Both the position numbers and the translations under genes were made by a program. A stretch of 64,000 nucleotides of DNA from Geosporobacter ferrireducens (GTDB lineage: Bacteria; Bacillota; Clostridia; Peptostreptococcales; Thermotaleaceae), in the NCBI RefSeq assembly GCF_001750685.1, contig NZ_CP017269.1, forward strand, positions 3,451,416 through 3,515,415, given 5' to 3'. Positions 1 through 7,735 of the stretch are shown here, in pieces (within the stretch, counting starts at the first letter, position 1; each line of letters opens with the position of its first letter). Below the pieces are notes generated by a model. The model was not told the origin of the DNA. It did no database searches and was given only the letters and a program-made list of their open reading frames with translations.

Positions 1-819
1 TGCACCTACTAGGAATCTACGAATATACCAACTTGGAAGCTGTGTGGGCTGCCCAAACCATTTTCTGTAGATTTTATCATAGGTTCCATTCTTTTTAATT
101 TCACTAAGACTTTTGTCAAGGAGATGAAGCGTTTCGGTGTTTCCCTTTTTTACTGCCATGGCGTATTTTGTTGGATTGAGTGTTTCTCCTGTCATTTTAA
201 TTTTATTTCTAGCACCCATTTGATTCATCAGGAACACACCGGCTAAGGTGTTGCCGATATATGCATCTACTTCTAGATTAAGTAAACGCTGCATTGCATG
301 CTGCTGATCTTTGCAAAGAAAGATGTTGATTCCGGACAATTTGCGGAGATCGGTAATGACTACATCTCCTTGCTGAACGGCTACTTTTGATCCGGATAAG
401 TTTTGAAAGCTGTCTATTTTCTCATTATCAATACTTACAAATATAGACTGAGAGTTTTCTAAATATTCTCTGGAAAAATCATAATAGAGTTCACGATCTT
501 TTGTAATTTTCATCCCCTCAATGACATCCATTTCACCAAGCTTTAGTTTTTCGCAGGCTTCATGCCAATTCATAGGATAAAACTGTAACTCTACCCCTGC
601 CTGTAAAGCGACGGCACGCATAATATCTACATTAAAACCTGTATAGTTGCCATTTTCATCTACATATTCGTAGGGAGGAAAATTACTGTCTCCTGCAACC
701 TTTAATACACGGGTTTCTGAAAGTTGGGGGACAGTATTTTGTTCTAGCGGGGAAGGGGCTGAAAAACCACTAAGTAGAATAATGGTTATGAGCAATCCGA
801 TTAAAAATTTATTTTTCAT
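1..819 (-). CDS. Periplasmic binding protein type 2 (SBP_bac_3) domain protein, truncated by window edge
   Basis: Read by eye on the minus strand; 273 codons are open to the window edge, so the C-terminus is missing. The start ATG follows an AAGGATGG Shine-Dalgarno. The N-terminus (MKNKFLIGLLITII...) is a signal peptide or membrane anchor without a lipobox cysteine. From about residue 38 the protein reads as a type 2 amino-acid-binding fold (LKVAGDSNFPPYEYVDENG, then YTGFNVDIMRA). After the usual domain end (YDKIYRKWFG) the frame continues into WYIRRFLVGA, which looks like the start of a membrane segment. This suggests the sensor part of a histidine kinase or diguanylate cyclase rather than a free ABC lipoprotein. 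The domain call is firm; the whole-protein role is inference. Confidence 0.75.
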   Translation of the reverse strand, partial: MKNKFLIGLLITIILLSGFSAPSPLEQNTVPQLSETRVLKVAGDSNFPPYEYVDENGNYTGFNVDIMRAVALQAGVELQFYPMNWHEACEKLKLGEMDVIEGMKITKDRELYYDFSREYLENSQSIFVSIDNEKIDSFQNLSGSKVAVQQGDVVITDLRKLSGINIFLCKDQQHAMQRLLNLEVDAYIGNTLAGVFLMNQMGARNKIKMTGETLNPTKYAMAVKKGNTETLHLLDKSLSEIKKNGTYDKIYRKWFGQPTQLPSWYIRRFLVGA

Positions 820-1024
820 ACGGAACACCATCCTTGTATCTATCCCTTATATCTATCGGATTATTGAAATTTTATTGTGAAAAGAGAATTTTTCAAAAAG
901 GAAGAATCATCTTTCATTTTACAATAGATCTGTTTTTTTTGCACGCCTCTATGAGCAAAACAGTGCAGCAGGCCAGTAATAATTTAAAAAGCTTCGGGAT
1001 ATATTGAGAAGGGAGGGATGCGGC

Positions 1025-1381
1025 ATGAAAATAAGCAGAAGATGGATTGCTAGTGTGACCGCGGCACTAATCTTTGGAAATTTATTTGGATCTATGCTTA
1101 CGGTAGGATGGCTTAACTATAAACTAAAGAAGGATTCTGCAGCCATTGTAAGAGAAATTATTATTAAAGAGCAGGATACGATTCTTATAGAGCTTCGCAA
1201 AGGATTGGAGGATGAAATCAATCGAATTATACAACAGAAAAAAGGTGAAATTACAGGGGAAGTTCGAAAAATGATAGAAGACACTTTAGAAAGCAAACAA
1301 AAGGAGATCAACCGTCAGCTGGAAAAGGCTGTGGATGACTACATCAAACGAAAATTGAAAAGTATTATTCCCATCGGGTAA
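1025..1381 (+). CDS. Small membrane-anchored coiled-coil protein, unknown function
   Basis: A 118-aa protein. One hydrophobic segment lies near the N-terminus (about residues 9-30), followed by a long charged helical region rich in E, K, R, I and Q with heptad-like spacing (GLEDEINRIIQQKKGEITGE), so an external or cytosolic coiled coil is likely. ATG at 1025 is chosen because GGGAGGG sits about 7 nt upstream; a TTG at 1004 would add seven residues but lacks a good ribosome-binding site. No family was recognised. Neighbours (a divergent sensor-like gene and a FAH hydrolase) give no functional clue. Confidence 0.65.
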   Translation: MKISRRWIASVTAALIFGNLFGSMLTVGWLNYKLKKDSAAIVREIIIKEQDTILIELRKGLEDEINRIIQQKKGEITGEVRKMIEDTLESKQKEINRQLEKAVDDYIKRKLKSIIPIG

Positions 1382-1500
1382 GCGGATTAGATAAGATCCA
1401 ATAGGATAAAGTTTAAACAAATATCATTTTGTAAAAAGGAAATATTCTTTTTTTCTAGAAAAATAATAAAAAGAGATACAGGAGAGAAGGAGGAAAAAAT

Positions 1501-2415
1501 ATGTACTTTGCAACTTACTTAGAAAATGGGTCAGAAAAAATTGGGGTTTTAAATAGCAGCAGAACAAAAATTATGGATATGGAGAAGCTATATGTGTCTT
1601 TCGGATTGGCAGAGGGATTGAAAAGCTGCCCTAAAACGATGCTGGAGTTTGTTGAATTTTGCCATGATGGTGTTTTAAAACAACTGCAGCAATTAACCGA
1701 TCAAGACTTTAATAATAATGGAGTTGAAATCGAAAAGGTGAAACTTTGTGCACCGATTCCTTATCCAAAGCGCAACATATTTTGCTTGGGAAAAAACTAT
1801 TTGGATCATGCAAAGGAAGTAGGCGTTGTTCTAGGAGATCAGGATGAGGTTCCACAGTATCCCATTTATTTTAGCAAGGTAGCCTCGCCGGCTACAGGGC
1901 ATGGAGATGTGATCGAATATATGCCGGGTGTGGTAACACGGCTGGATTATGAAGTAGAACTGGCAATTGTCATTGGGAAAGAAGGAAAAAATATTCCAAA
2001 GGAAAAAGCAGAGGAATATATTTTTGGCTATACCATCTTAAATGATGTAAGTGAGCGGGGATTGCAAAAACGTCATGGTCAGTGGCATAAAGGAAAAAGT
2101 TTAGACACCTTTAGTCCTATGGGACCTTATCTTGTACATAAGAGTATGATTCCATTTCCTGTGGAACTGGAGATTTCCTGCAGTGTCAATGGAGAAGTGC
2201 GCCAGCAATCCAATACCAACAACCTAATATTTGATATTCCAACAATTCTTTCGGATTTGTCAAAGGGTATGACTTTAAAATCTGGAGATATTATTGCCAC
2301 AGGAACACCAGCTGGTGTAGGTATGGGCTTTTCACCTTTTAAATTTTTAAATTCAGGAGATATAGTCTCTTGTAGCATTGAAAAAATTGGAACCCTTACA
2401 AATCCAGTAAAATAA
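1501..2415 (+). CDS. Fumarylacetoacetate hydrolase (FAH) family protein
   Basis: A 304-aa protein of the FAH/2-keto-4-pentenoate hydratase/acylpyruvase family, usually about 200-300 aa with a variable N-terminal domain. The core starts near residue 80 (CAPIPYPKRNIFCLGKNY, then DHAKEV). It contains the metal-binding E-x-E...D pattern (DYEVELAIVIG ... NDVSERG), the lysine-rich KGKSLDTFSPMGP loop and the C-terminal GDIIATGTPAGVG motif typical of the family. The enzyme probably hydrolyses or hydrates a beta-diketo or 2-oxo acid; the substrate cannot be predicted. It has a strong ribosome-binding site (GGAGG) and appears monocistronic with the next small gene 74 bp away. Confidence 0.9.
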   Translation: MYFATYLENGSEKIGVLNSSRTKIMDMEKLYVSFGLAEGLKSCPKTMLEFVEFCHDGVLKQLQQLTDQDFNNNGVEIEKVKLCAPIPYPKRNIFCLGKNYLDHAKEVGVVLGDQDEVPQYPIYFSKVASPATGHGDVIEYMPGVVTRLDYEVELAIVIGKEGKNIPKEKAEEYIFGYTILNDVSERGLQKRHGQWHKGKSLDTFSPMGPYLVHKSMIPFPVELEISCSVNGEVRQQSNTNNLIFDIPTILSDLSKGMTLKSGDIIATGTPAGVGMGFSPFKFLNSGDIVSCSIEKIGTLTNPVK

Positions 2416-2489
2416 AAAAGTTCAAGGGATAAAGTTAAGGTTATGTCTGCATACTATATAATGAAAAATAACAGAGGAGGAAATCGATC

Positions 2490-2729
2490 ATGATCCATGC
2501 AGAAGTGGCTTTATACCCTTTAAAAACCAGCCATGCCAGTGAAGTGATTAACAATTCTATTGAAGCTTTAAGAAATCAAGGGGTACAATTTTCAGTAGGA
2601 TCTATGGACACCCATATCCATGGATCGGAGGAGCAGGTTTGGAACAGTCTGAGAAGCTTATTCAGCACAGCACAGAATTCTGGAGAAGTTAGCATGGTGG
2701 TAACGATCACCAATGCAGCAGATTATTAA
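2490..2729 (+). CDS. YkoF-like/thiamine-binding (MTH1187-type) small protein
   Basis: A 79-aa protein with the ferredoxin-like pattern of the YkoF/MTH1187 (DUF77) fold: an initial strand (MIHAEVALYPL), a helix with paired polar residues (HASEVINNSIEALRNQGV), a beta hairpin carrying SMDTHIHG, a second helix and a final strand (GEVSMVVTIT). Members bind thiamine or its hydroxymethylpyrimidine moiety, usually next to a transporter, but no transporter is adjacent here. The ribosome-binding site is GAGGAGG. The fold assignment comes from pattern recognition only. Confidence 0.6.
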   Translation: MIHAEVALYPLKTSHASEVINNSIEALRNQGVQFSVGSMDTHIHGSEEQVWNSLRSLFSTAQNSGEVSMVVTITNAADY

Positions 2730-2738
2730 GAGAAAAGC

Positions 2739-2772
2739 AAGAGATGTTCAGTTCATGAGCATCTCTTTTTTA
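2739..2772 (+). terminator. Rho-independent terminator after the YkoF-like gene
   Basis: AAGAGATG pairs with CATCTCTT across an imperfect loop and is followed by a run of T. Confidence 0.8.
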
Positions 2773-2820
2773 ATTGGAAAAATTACTTTCCAGTATTTAC
2801 AAAAAATATTTTTGCAAACT

Positions 2821-2867
2821 TTACATAGAACACATGTTCGTGATATAATAATAAAAACATACGTTCG
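2821..2867 (+). promoter_or_regulatory. SigA promoter with LexA (SOS) boxes
   Basis: TTACAT (2821-2826) and TATAAT (2844-2849) are 17 bp apart. AGAACACATGTTCG (2827-2840) fits the Gram-positive LexA box CGAACRNRYGTTYG with one mismatch and lies exactly between -35 and -10. A second, weaker box AAAACATACGTTCG (2854-2867) covers the likely start of transcription. LexA repression of the downstream repair operon is therefore expected. Confidence 0.8.
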
Positions 2868-2885
2868 AGAAAACGGGGGATGGCC

Positions 2886-3122
2886 ATGATTTCTCAAGTT
2901 TTAAATTATAGTATCGACAGTGGACTGCCGATTACGATTATCTATCAAGGAAAAAATGAGATTACCAAAAGAAAGATCAAAGTCCTTTCATGGCAGGGAG
3001 AAACGATTCGTGCCTATTGCTGCCTTCGAAAGGAATGCAGAGTTTTTCATACAAATGGAATTTTAGCAGCAGTGATCTATGACAAAAAAACAGATGCTGG
3101 GCAGAATCAACGATATCATTAA
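2886..3122 (+). CDS. Small WYL-like protein leading an SOS-controlled repair operon
   Basis: A 78-aa protein. ATG 2886 is preferred over ATG 2880 because GGGGGA lies 6 nt upstream of it. The pattern LPITIIYQGKNEITKRKIKV ... WQGETIRAYC ... RVFHTNGILAA resembles the beta-barrel core of WYL domains, which bind nucleic acid or ligands in DNA-damage regulators. It is the first gene after the LexA-type promoter and precedes the radical SAM repair pair, so a role in DNA damage response is inferred. No experimental function is known to me. Confidence 0.6.
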   Translation: MISQVLNYSIDSGLPITIIYQGKNEITKRKIKVLSWQGETIRAYCCLRKECRVFHTNGILAAVIYDKKTDAGQNQRYH

Positions 3123-3143
3123 AAGCATTTATCAGTATTATAG

Positions 3144-3185
3144 CAGGGGACGACCGCCGTGTCGTCCCGATAAATCAGCGGATGC
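3144..3185. repeat. Dispersed GGGGcGACC...GGTCGcCC hairpin repeat, degenerate copy
   Basis: GGGGACGAC ... GTCGTCCC followed by GATAAAT and GCGGA matches, with changes, the copies near 17341 and 17521. It lies in the 130-bp gap before the radical SAM gene. Confidence 0.55.
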
Positions 3186-3252
3186 GCATTCGTAGAAGTG
3201 GACAGTTTCTGCTGCTGGTTTTCTACAAGAACCTAGAAAGGTGGAGAGCATT

Positions 3253-4461
3253 ATGGAATTGCTGGAGAAATTGGACATTTTAGGTACCGCAGCGAAATTT
3301 GATGTATGTGCCGCCTCCGGCTCTAATAAAAAGATACAGGGCGCCTCCTTCGGTGCTGTATCTCCCTCGGGGGTATGCCATTCTTTTACACCGGATGGCC
3401 GCTGTATTTCGTTGTTTAAAGTGCTGATGACCAATGAGTGTGAGCAGGATTGTGGATACTGCCAAAATAACTGCCACCGGGATATTCGGAGAGCGCGCTT
3501 TACACCGGAGGAATTGGTACGGCTTTTTGTACAATTCTATACACGGAATTATGTTGAGGGATTATTTCTTAGCTCGGGGATTCGCGCCTCTTCAAACAGA
3601 ACCATGGAGGATATGCTTCAGGTAGTAGCGCAGCTTCGTATAAAGCATCGGTTTGGCGGTTATATTCACTTGAAAATTCTCCCAGGCTGCGAGGAAAGCA
3701 TGATCGAAAAGGCTGTTTCTCTCTGCAATCGCGTATCCGTGAACATTGAGGTCCCCAGTGACCGGCATATGGAAAAATTGAGTCGGAAAAAGAATTTTGA
3801 ACGGGATATTTTGGGCACGATAGGAAAAATAAGCCGGCAGTTGAAAAAAGAGCAGGGTGTAACCCAGACAACACAATACGTAGTTGGAGCGGCAGGGGAA
3901 ACTGATCAAGAAATTTTCCATTCGGTCAGCCAACTGTATCATACATATAATCTTAAAAGAGCCTATTACAGTGCTTATCAGCCAATAGGACAAGGCTCTT
4001 TCGCAGCAAAGAGAGAGAATCTCCTGGTGCGGGAAAATAGGTTGTATCAGATGGATTTTTTAATGCGGCAGTATCATTTTAAAAGTGATGAGTTTGTCTT
4101 TGAGAGGGATGGCAATCTCAATTATAAGGTAGATCCAAAGATGGCCTATGCAGTCAACAATATGCACCTCTTTCCTATAGATCTGCAGAAGGCTACTGAG
4201 ACGGAATTATTGCGTATTCCGGGAATCGGACCCACTTCTTGCAGAAGAATCCTGCAAATAAGAAAGAGTGTTAGGCTTACAGACTTGCAGCAGCTGAAGC
4301 ATATGGGTGTGGTGATCAAACGGGCTGCTCCCTTCATCCTACTAAACGGTAAAGCTTTTGGCAGTCTGGATGAGCTGTTGAAGGGTGAAAGGCCGATGTA
4401 TGAACAACTGACCATTGAACAATTTATAAAGGAGTCTGTAGGCTATGATACGATACAATAA
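3253..4461 (+). CDS. Putative DNA modification/repair radical SAM protein (TIGR03916 type)
   Basis: A 402-aa protein. ATG 3253 has AGGTGGAG 6 nt upstream; a GTG at 3241 is less likely. The radical SAM cluster motif is Cys63-x3-Cys67-x2-Cys70 (CEQDCGYC). The C-terminal part carries helix-hairpin-helix motifs (LRIPGIGPTSCRRILQIRK), which bind DNA backbone. This architecture matches the family described as a putative DNA modification or repair radical SAM protein, always found beside the partner encoded by the next gene and sometimes linked to a uracil-DNA glycosylase domain. The LexA box upstream supports a DNA-damage role. The chemistry it catalyses is not known. Confidence 0.85.
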   Translation: MELLEKLDILGTAAKFDVCAASGSNKKIQGASFGAVSPSGVCHSFTPDGRCISLFKVLMTNECEQDCGYCQNNCHRDIRRARFTPEELVRLFVQFYTRNYVEGLFLSSGIRASSNRTMEDMLQVVAQLRIKHRFGGYIHLKILPGCEESMIEKAVSLCNRVSVNIEVPSDRHMEKLSRKKNFERDILGTIGKISRQLKKEQGVTQTTQYVVGAAGETDQEIFHSVSQLYHTYNLKRAYYSAYQPIGQGSFAAKRENLLVRENRLYQMDFLMRQYHFKSDEFVFERDGNLNYKVDPKMAYAVNNMHLFPIDLQKATETELLRIPGIGPTSCRRILQIRKSVRLTDLQQLKHMGVVIKRAAPFILLNGKAFGSLDELLKGERPMYEQLTIEQFIKESVGYDTIQ

Positions 4462-5218
4462 CAATATAGGGAGTTTTTTTAAGGCATGTGTCCTCGGATG
4501 GATTTTGGAAGAAGATATCTGCAGTGAGGAGGAATGGAACGGCACATTGCTGCAGTTTGCATCGGTAGTAGATGAAAGGGCATATACATGGGAAGTAATT
4601 AAAGGTATGTTGCAGAAAAAGAAAAAAGGGCAGTGGATTTTTGACAATAGAGGGGCTCGGCTAAAATATCTGTTATTATACGTTCTTCGGCATCGGGACG
4701 ATAAAAAGTATGGTATTTGCAAGAAGGCGATTGATTATGGTCTGCAGCATGGAATCGAGGGGATCATCTACAAGACTACCGATGAAGGAAAAGCCTTGTA
4801 TAAGCTTTACCGCAGTGTATTTGGAGAAATCCATGCCATTTGTGGTTTTGCCCGATTTGTGCCTTTGGGTCAGGGGGCCTTGGCCGCAAAAATCCAATTA
4901 GAACACCATACCATCGACTTTCTTATGGCCTATTTTCGTCAGCGTTATCCTGCACACACGTTGATACTGGTGAATCAAGGACGGGCATATATTTGTGATG
5001 AGGAGGATAACATCTATGAAGAAGAAGGAAAGGATTTTGAAGCGGCCGTCGAGTGTGATGATTTTGAAAAGTTTTGGGAGACCTATTATAGGGCTCAGTA
5101 CATACCGCAAAGAAAAAATTTACGCCTTACAGCAAGGGTAATCCGAAAAAAATACTGGAATTGGCTGCAAGAGGGGAAAATAATCTTAGAAGAAGACCGC
5201 AAGGATGGTAGAAAATAG
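4445..5218 (+). CDS. TIGR03915-type putative DNA repair partner protein
   Basis: A 257-aa protein overlapping the radical SAM gene by 17 bp, so translation is coupled. It reads as the usual partner of that protein: an N-terminal region with KLYRSVFGEIHAICGFARF ... LGQGALAAKI and a central VNQGRAYICDEEDNIYEEE segment, ending in a basic C-terminus. In other genomes this domain stands alone or is fused to a uracil-DNA-glycosylase-like domain; here it is alone, about 250 aa. It is predicted to work with the radical SAM protein on damaged DNA. Confidence 0.75.
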   Translation: MIRYNNNIGSFFKACVLGWILEEDICSEEEWNGTLLQFASVVDERAYTWEVIKGMLQKKKKGQWIFDNRGARLKYLLLYVLRHRDDKKYGICKKAIDYGLQHGIEGIIYKTTDEGKALYKLYRSVFGEIHAICGFARFVPLGQGALAAKIQLEHHTIDFLMAYFRQRYPAHTLILVNQGRAYICDEEDNIYEEEGKDFEAAVECDDFEKFWETYYRAQYIPQRKNLRLTARVIRKKYWNWLQEGKIILEEDRKDGRK

Positions 5219-5303
5219 TAATATTTTCATAGAATAAATTGTAGGAGTCTGTCGACACCCCATGTTATAATGGAAATAAACAGGGAAAGAGTGAGGTGTC
5301 TAA

Positions 5304-6779
5304 ATGGACAAAAAAAAGATTTGGCTGATTGTAGTAATGGTTGTATTTGCCATTGGCAGCATTGTAATATTTGGTAAAAACCTGGCACCGGCAACAAAAG
5401 CTGACCAAGCCAATAATGAGCAGCAACCTCAGGAACAAGGGGAGGGCGAAGAAACAAATGGCGAACAGACACAACCATCTGCAGAAGAAAATAGCGGGGT
5501 AATATATATCAGCGCAAGCAAATTAAACATTCGTAAAGAGGCTGTAAAAAATGGTGAAATTGTAGATAGCCTGATGAAGGGAAGTGCTGTCAAGGTTATT
5601 GAAGAAAAGACGGATGAAAGCAACAGTCTATGGTACAAAGTCAGCTATGACACGCCAAAAGGAGAAATGAATGGCTGGATTTCATCAGAATATACTGTAA
5701 AGGACCGTACGGAATTGCTAAGTGAGAGTTTAAGAAAGCTGGACTATTCTCCCCAGCAAAAAACCTTTGAATATCCTAATAATCCAAGGGTAGCAGTAAA
5801 AGGAATTTACTTAACAAAATATTCAGCATCTAACAGCCGGTTAGATCAACTGATCGAAATGAGCAAGAGAACAAACATAAATACTTTTGTTATTGACGTA
5901 AAGGATGACAAAGGGCACATGCTCTTCAAGACAAAGGCAGCTGAAAAATATGCTCCGGAAGCCAATGCAAAAGCTACTGTGAAAGATATTGAAGCTTTGG
6001 TTAAGAAGTTGAAAGAGAATGATATCTACCTGATTGCAAGGATTGTGTCCTTTAAAGATCCTACTTATACAACACTTCATCCGGACAGGGCGATTATTTA
6101 CAAAGATACGAAAAAACCTTTTACGAACAGTGACGGACTAATCTGGGCATCAGCTCATGATCGGGATTTGTGGGAATACAATATAGAAGTATCTAAAGAA
6201 GCTGCAGCAGTGGGATTCAATGAAATACAATTTGACTATGTGCGTTTTCCTGCGTCAAATGGAGGTAAGCTGGATGCGAGCTTAGACTATCGTAATACGA
6301 AGGGGGAAAACAAGCCGGAAACCATTCAGAACTTTTTGAAATATGCCCGGGAGCAGCTTTCTCCAATGGAGGTATATATTTCTGCAGATATTTACGGCTT
6401 AGTAGGTTCTGTAGCCGATGATATGGCATTGGGACAGTATTGGGAAGCTGTCAGCAATGCTGTAGATTATGTAAGTCCAATGATGTATCCAAGTCATTAT
6501 GCCAATGGAACCTATGGTTTACCGGTACCGGATGCATATCCTTATGAGACGGTATACAACAGTACCAAGGATTCTGTGGCCAGAAATAAGAATATCAAAA
6601 CACCGGCTGCCATTCGGCCGTGGATTCAGGACTTTACGGCATCATGGGTAAAGGGTTATATTAAATATGGACCAAAGCAAGTAGAAGATCAAATCAGGGC
6701 AATGGAGGAAAATGGTGTAACAGAGTATCTGCTCTGGAATGCTGGAAACAAATATTCTGAAGAAGCACTGAAAAAATAA
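5304..6779 (+). CDS. Membrane-anchored SH3b + DUF4015 putative glycoside hydrolase
   Basis: A 491-aa exported protein. Residues about 6-24 form an uncleaved signal anchor, followed by a low-complexity Q/E/N linker (about 33-65). A bacterial SH3 domain comes next (VIYISASKLNIRKEA ... NGWISSEYT), then from about residue 150 a DUF4015 barrel resembling glycoside hydrolases (VKGIYLTKYSASN, TFVIDVKDDKGHMLF, EIQFDYVRFPA, DIYGLV, YLLWNAGNKY). It probably binds and perhaps trims cell wall polysaccharide or spore peptidoglycan. Substrate unknown. The start follows GTGAGGTG; a hairpin terminator follows the stop, so it is probably monocistronic. Confidence 0.85.
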   Translation: MDKKKIWLIVVMVVFAIGSIVIFGKNLAPATKADQANNEQQPQEQGEGEETNGEQTQPSAEENSGVIYISASKLNIRKEAVKNGEIVDSLMKGSAVKVIEEKTDESNSLWYKVSYDTPKGEMNGWISSEYTVKDRTELLSESLRKLDYSPQQKTFEYPNNPRVAVKGIYLTKYSASNSRLDQLIEMSKRTNINTFVIDVKDDKGHMLFKTKAAEKYAPEANAKATVKDIEALVKKLKENDIYLIARIVSFKDPTYTTLHPDRAIIYKDTKKPFTNSDGLIWASAHDRDLWEYNIEVSKEAAAVGFNEIQFDYVRFPASNGGKLDASLDYRNTKGENKPETIQNFLKYAREQLSPMEVYISADIYGLVGSVADDMALGQYWEAVSNAVDYVSPMMYPSHYANGTYGLPVPDAYPYETVYNSTKDSVARNKNIKTPAAIRPWIQDFTASWVKGYIKYGPKQVEDQIRAMEENGVTEYLLWNAGNKYSEEALKK

Positions 6780-6782
6780 CGA

Positions 6783-6820
6783 ACAATAGGGTGGTTATCG
6801 AGATCACCCTTATTGTATTT
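6783..6820 (+). terminator. Terminator of the SH3b/DUF4015 gene
   Basis: ACAATAGGGTG pairs with CACCCTTATTGT, with one mismatch, around an 11-nt loop. The T tract is short. Confidence 0.6.
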
Positions 6821-6850
6821 TGAATAATCGGTGAAATTTTATGCATATGG

Positions 6851-6879
6851 TTGACAATGGACACATAACCATATACAAT
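6851..6879 (+). promoter_or_regulatory. SigA promoter of the xpt riboswitch transcript
   Basis: TTGACA (6851-6856), 17 bp, TACAAT (6874-6879). It lies 22 bp upstream of the riboswitch aptamer. Confidence 0.85.
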
Positions 6880-6900
6880 AGGTATATTAAATGAATACAA

Positions 6901-6971
6901 CACTCATATAATGTTGGGAATATGGCCCAAAAGTTTCTACCCGATAACCGTAAATTATTGGACTATGAGTG
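6901..6971 (+). ncRNA. Guanine-class purine riboswitch aptamer
   Basis: P1 pairs CACTCATA with TATGAGTG. The joining segments carry the conserved core: TATAAT after P1, TTTCTACC between the two hairpins, and GGACTATGAGTG at the 3' side. The base just before the 3' P1 strand is C, which marks guanine/hypoxanthine rather than adenine specificity. The two hairpin loops can form the usual kissing contact. It controls xpt and probably the nucleoside transporter downstream. Confidence 0.95.
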
Positions 6972-7016
6972 AAAATTGTTCGGGAAATGGCGTTTTTGTA
7001 TGCTTATTTTGCCATT

Positions 7017-7071
7017 AAACCTAGTGTTTGCAGTTTTCACCGTAGTGAGAACGCAGCACTAGGTTTTTTTT
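7017..7071 (+). terminator. Riboswitch expression-platform terminator
   Basis: A long stem (AAACCTAGTG ... CACTAGGTTT, with inner pairing GTTTTCAC/GTGAGAAC) is followed by a T run. It lies between the aptamer and xpt, as expected for a guanine-induced OFF switch. Confidence 0.9.
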
Positions 7072-7119
7072 ATTTTTATCAAGCATAGTCCGTAGATCTA
7101 TTGGAGTTGGAGGGACAAT

Positions 7120-7692
7120 ATGGAGGCGCTAAAGCAAAAAATACGAGAAGAAGGTCAAGTTCTTACAGAAACTACGTTAAAGGTGGATTCCTTCCTTAAT
7201 CATCAAGTTGATGTATCCTTCATGACAGAGATTGGAAGAGAATTTCAACGACGGTTTGCTGATGAAAGAATCACCAAGGTGATTACCATTGAAGCTTCTG
7301 GAATCCTACCAGCCATGGCAACAGCTCAAGCACTGGGCGTGCCTATGGTTTTTGCAAAGAAAACGAAGACAGTCACCCAAAATGACGAAGTATATGTACA
7401 GCAAGTAAAATCTTTTACTAAGGGAACCGTGTACGATATCAAGGTGTCAAAAAATTTTATCCAACCGGAAGAGCACATTCTGATCATCGATGATTTTCTT
7501 GCCTTTGGTCATGCAGTGCTGGGCCTGGCAGATATGATTAAAAAGAGCGGAGCCCACCTGGTGGGTGCGGGAATTGTGATTGAAAAAGGATTTCAAAGTG
7601 GTGGAAAAATTTTAAGAGAAAGCGGCATACGGGTAGAATCCTTAGCCATTATTGAAAAAATGTCCAGTACAGGAATCCTTTTTAAAGATTGA
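7120..7692 (+). CDS. xpt: Xanthine phosphoribosyltransferase
   Basis: A 190-aa protein, the normal length for Xpt, which converts xanthine and PRPP to XMP in purine salvage. It shows the full family pattern: MEALKQKIREEGQVL at the N-terminus, VDSFLNHQVD, the substrate loop EASGILPA and the PRPP-binding motif ILIIDDFLAFG near residue 125. A guanine riboswitch and its terminator lie directly upstream. The BMP-family nucleoside transporter follows 43 bp downstream, so salvage and uptake are probably co-regulated. Confidence 0.97.
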   Translation: MEALKQKIREEGQVLTETTLKVDSFLNHQVDVSFMTEIGREFQRRFADERITKVITIEASGILPAMATAQALGVPMVFAKKTKTVTQNDEVYVQQVKSFTKGTVYDIKVSKNFIQPEEHILIIDDFLAFGHAVLGLADMIKKSGAHLVGAGIVIEKGFQSGGKILRESGIRVESLAIIEKMSSTGILFKD

Positions 7693-7735
7693 TTACAGCA
7701 GTTTCCAAATTGAGAAAATGATAGGGGGAGAAAAA

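Noticed and set aside
5239..5271. Promoter TTGTAG...TATAAT before the SH3b/DUF4015 gene
   Set aside because: The TATAAT is good, but the only -35-like hexamer has a 21-bp spacer, so it was not listed as a feature.
7652..7735. Longer BMP lipoprotein start overlapping xpt
   Set aside because: It would place 28 residues before the signal peptide and lipobox.
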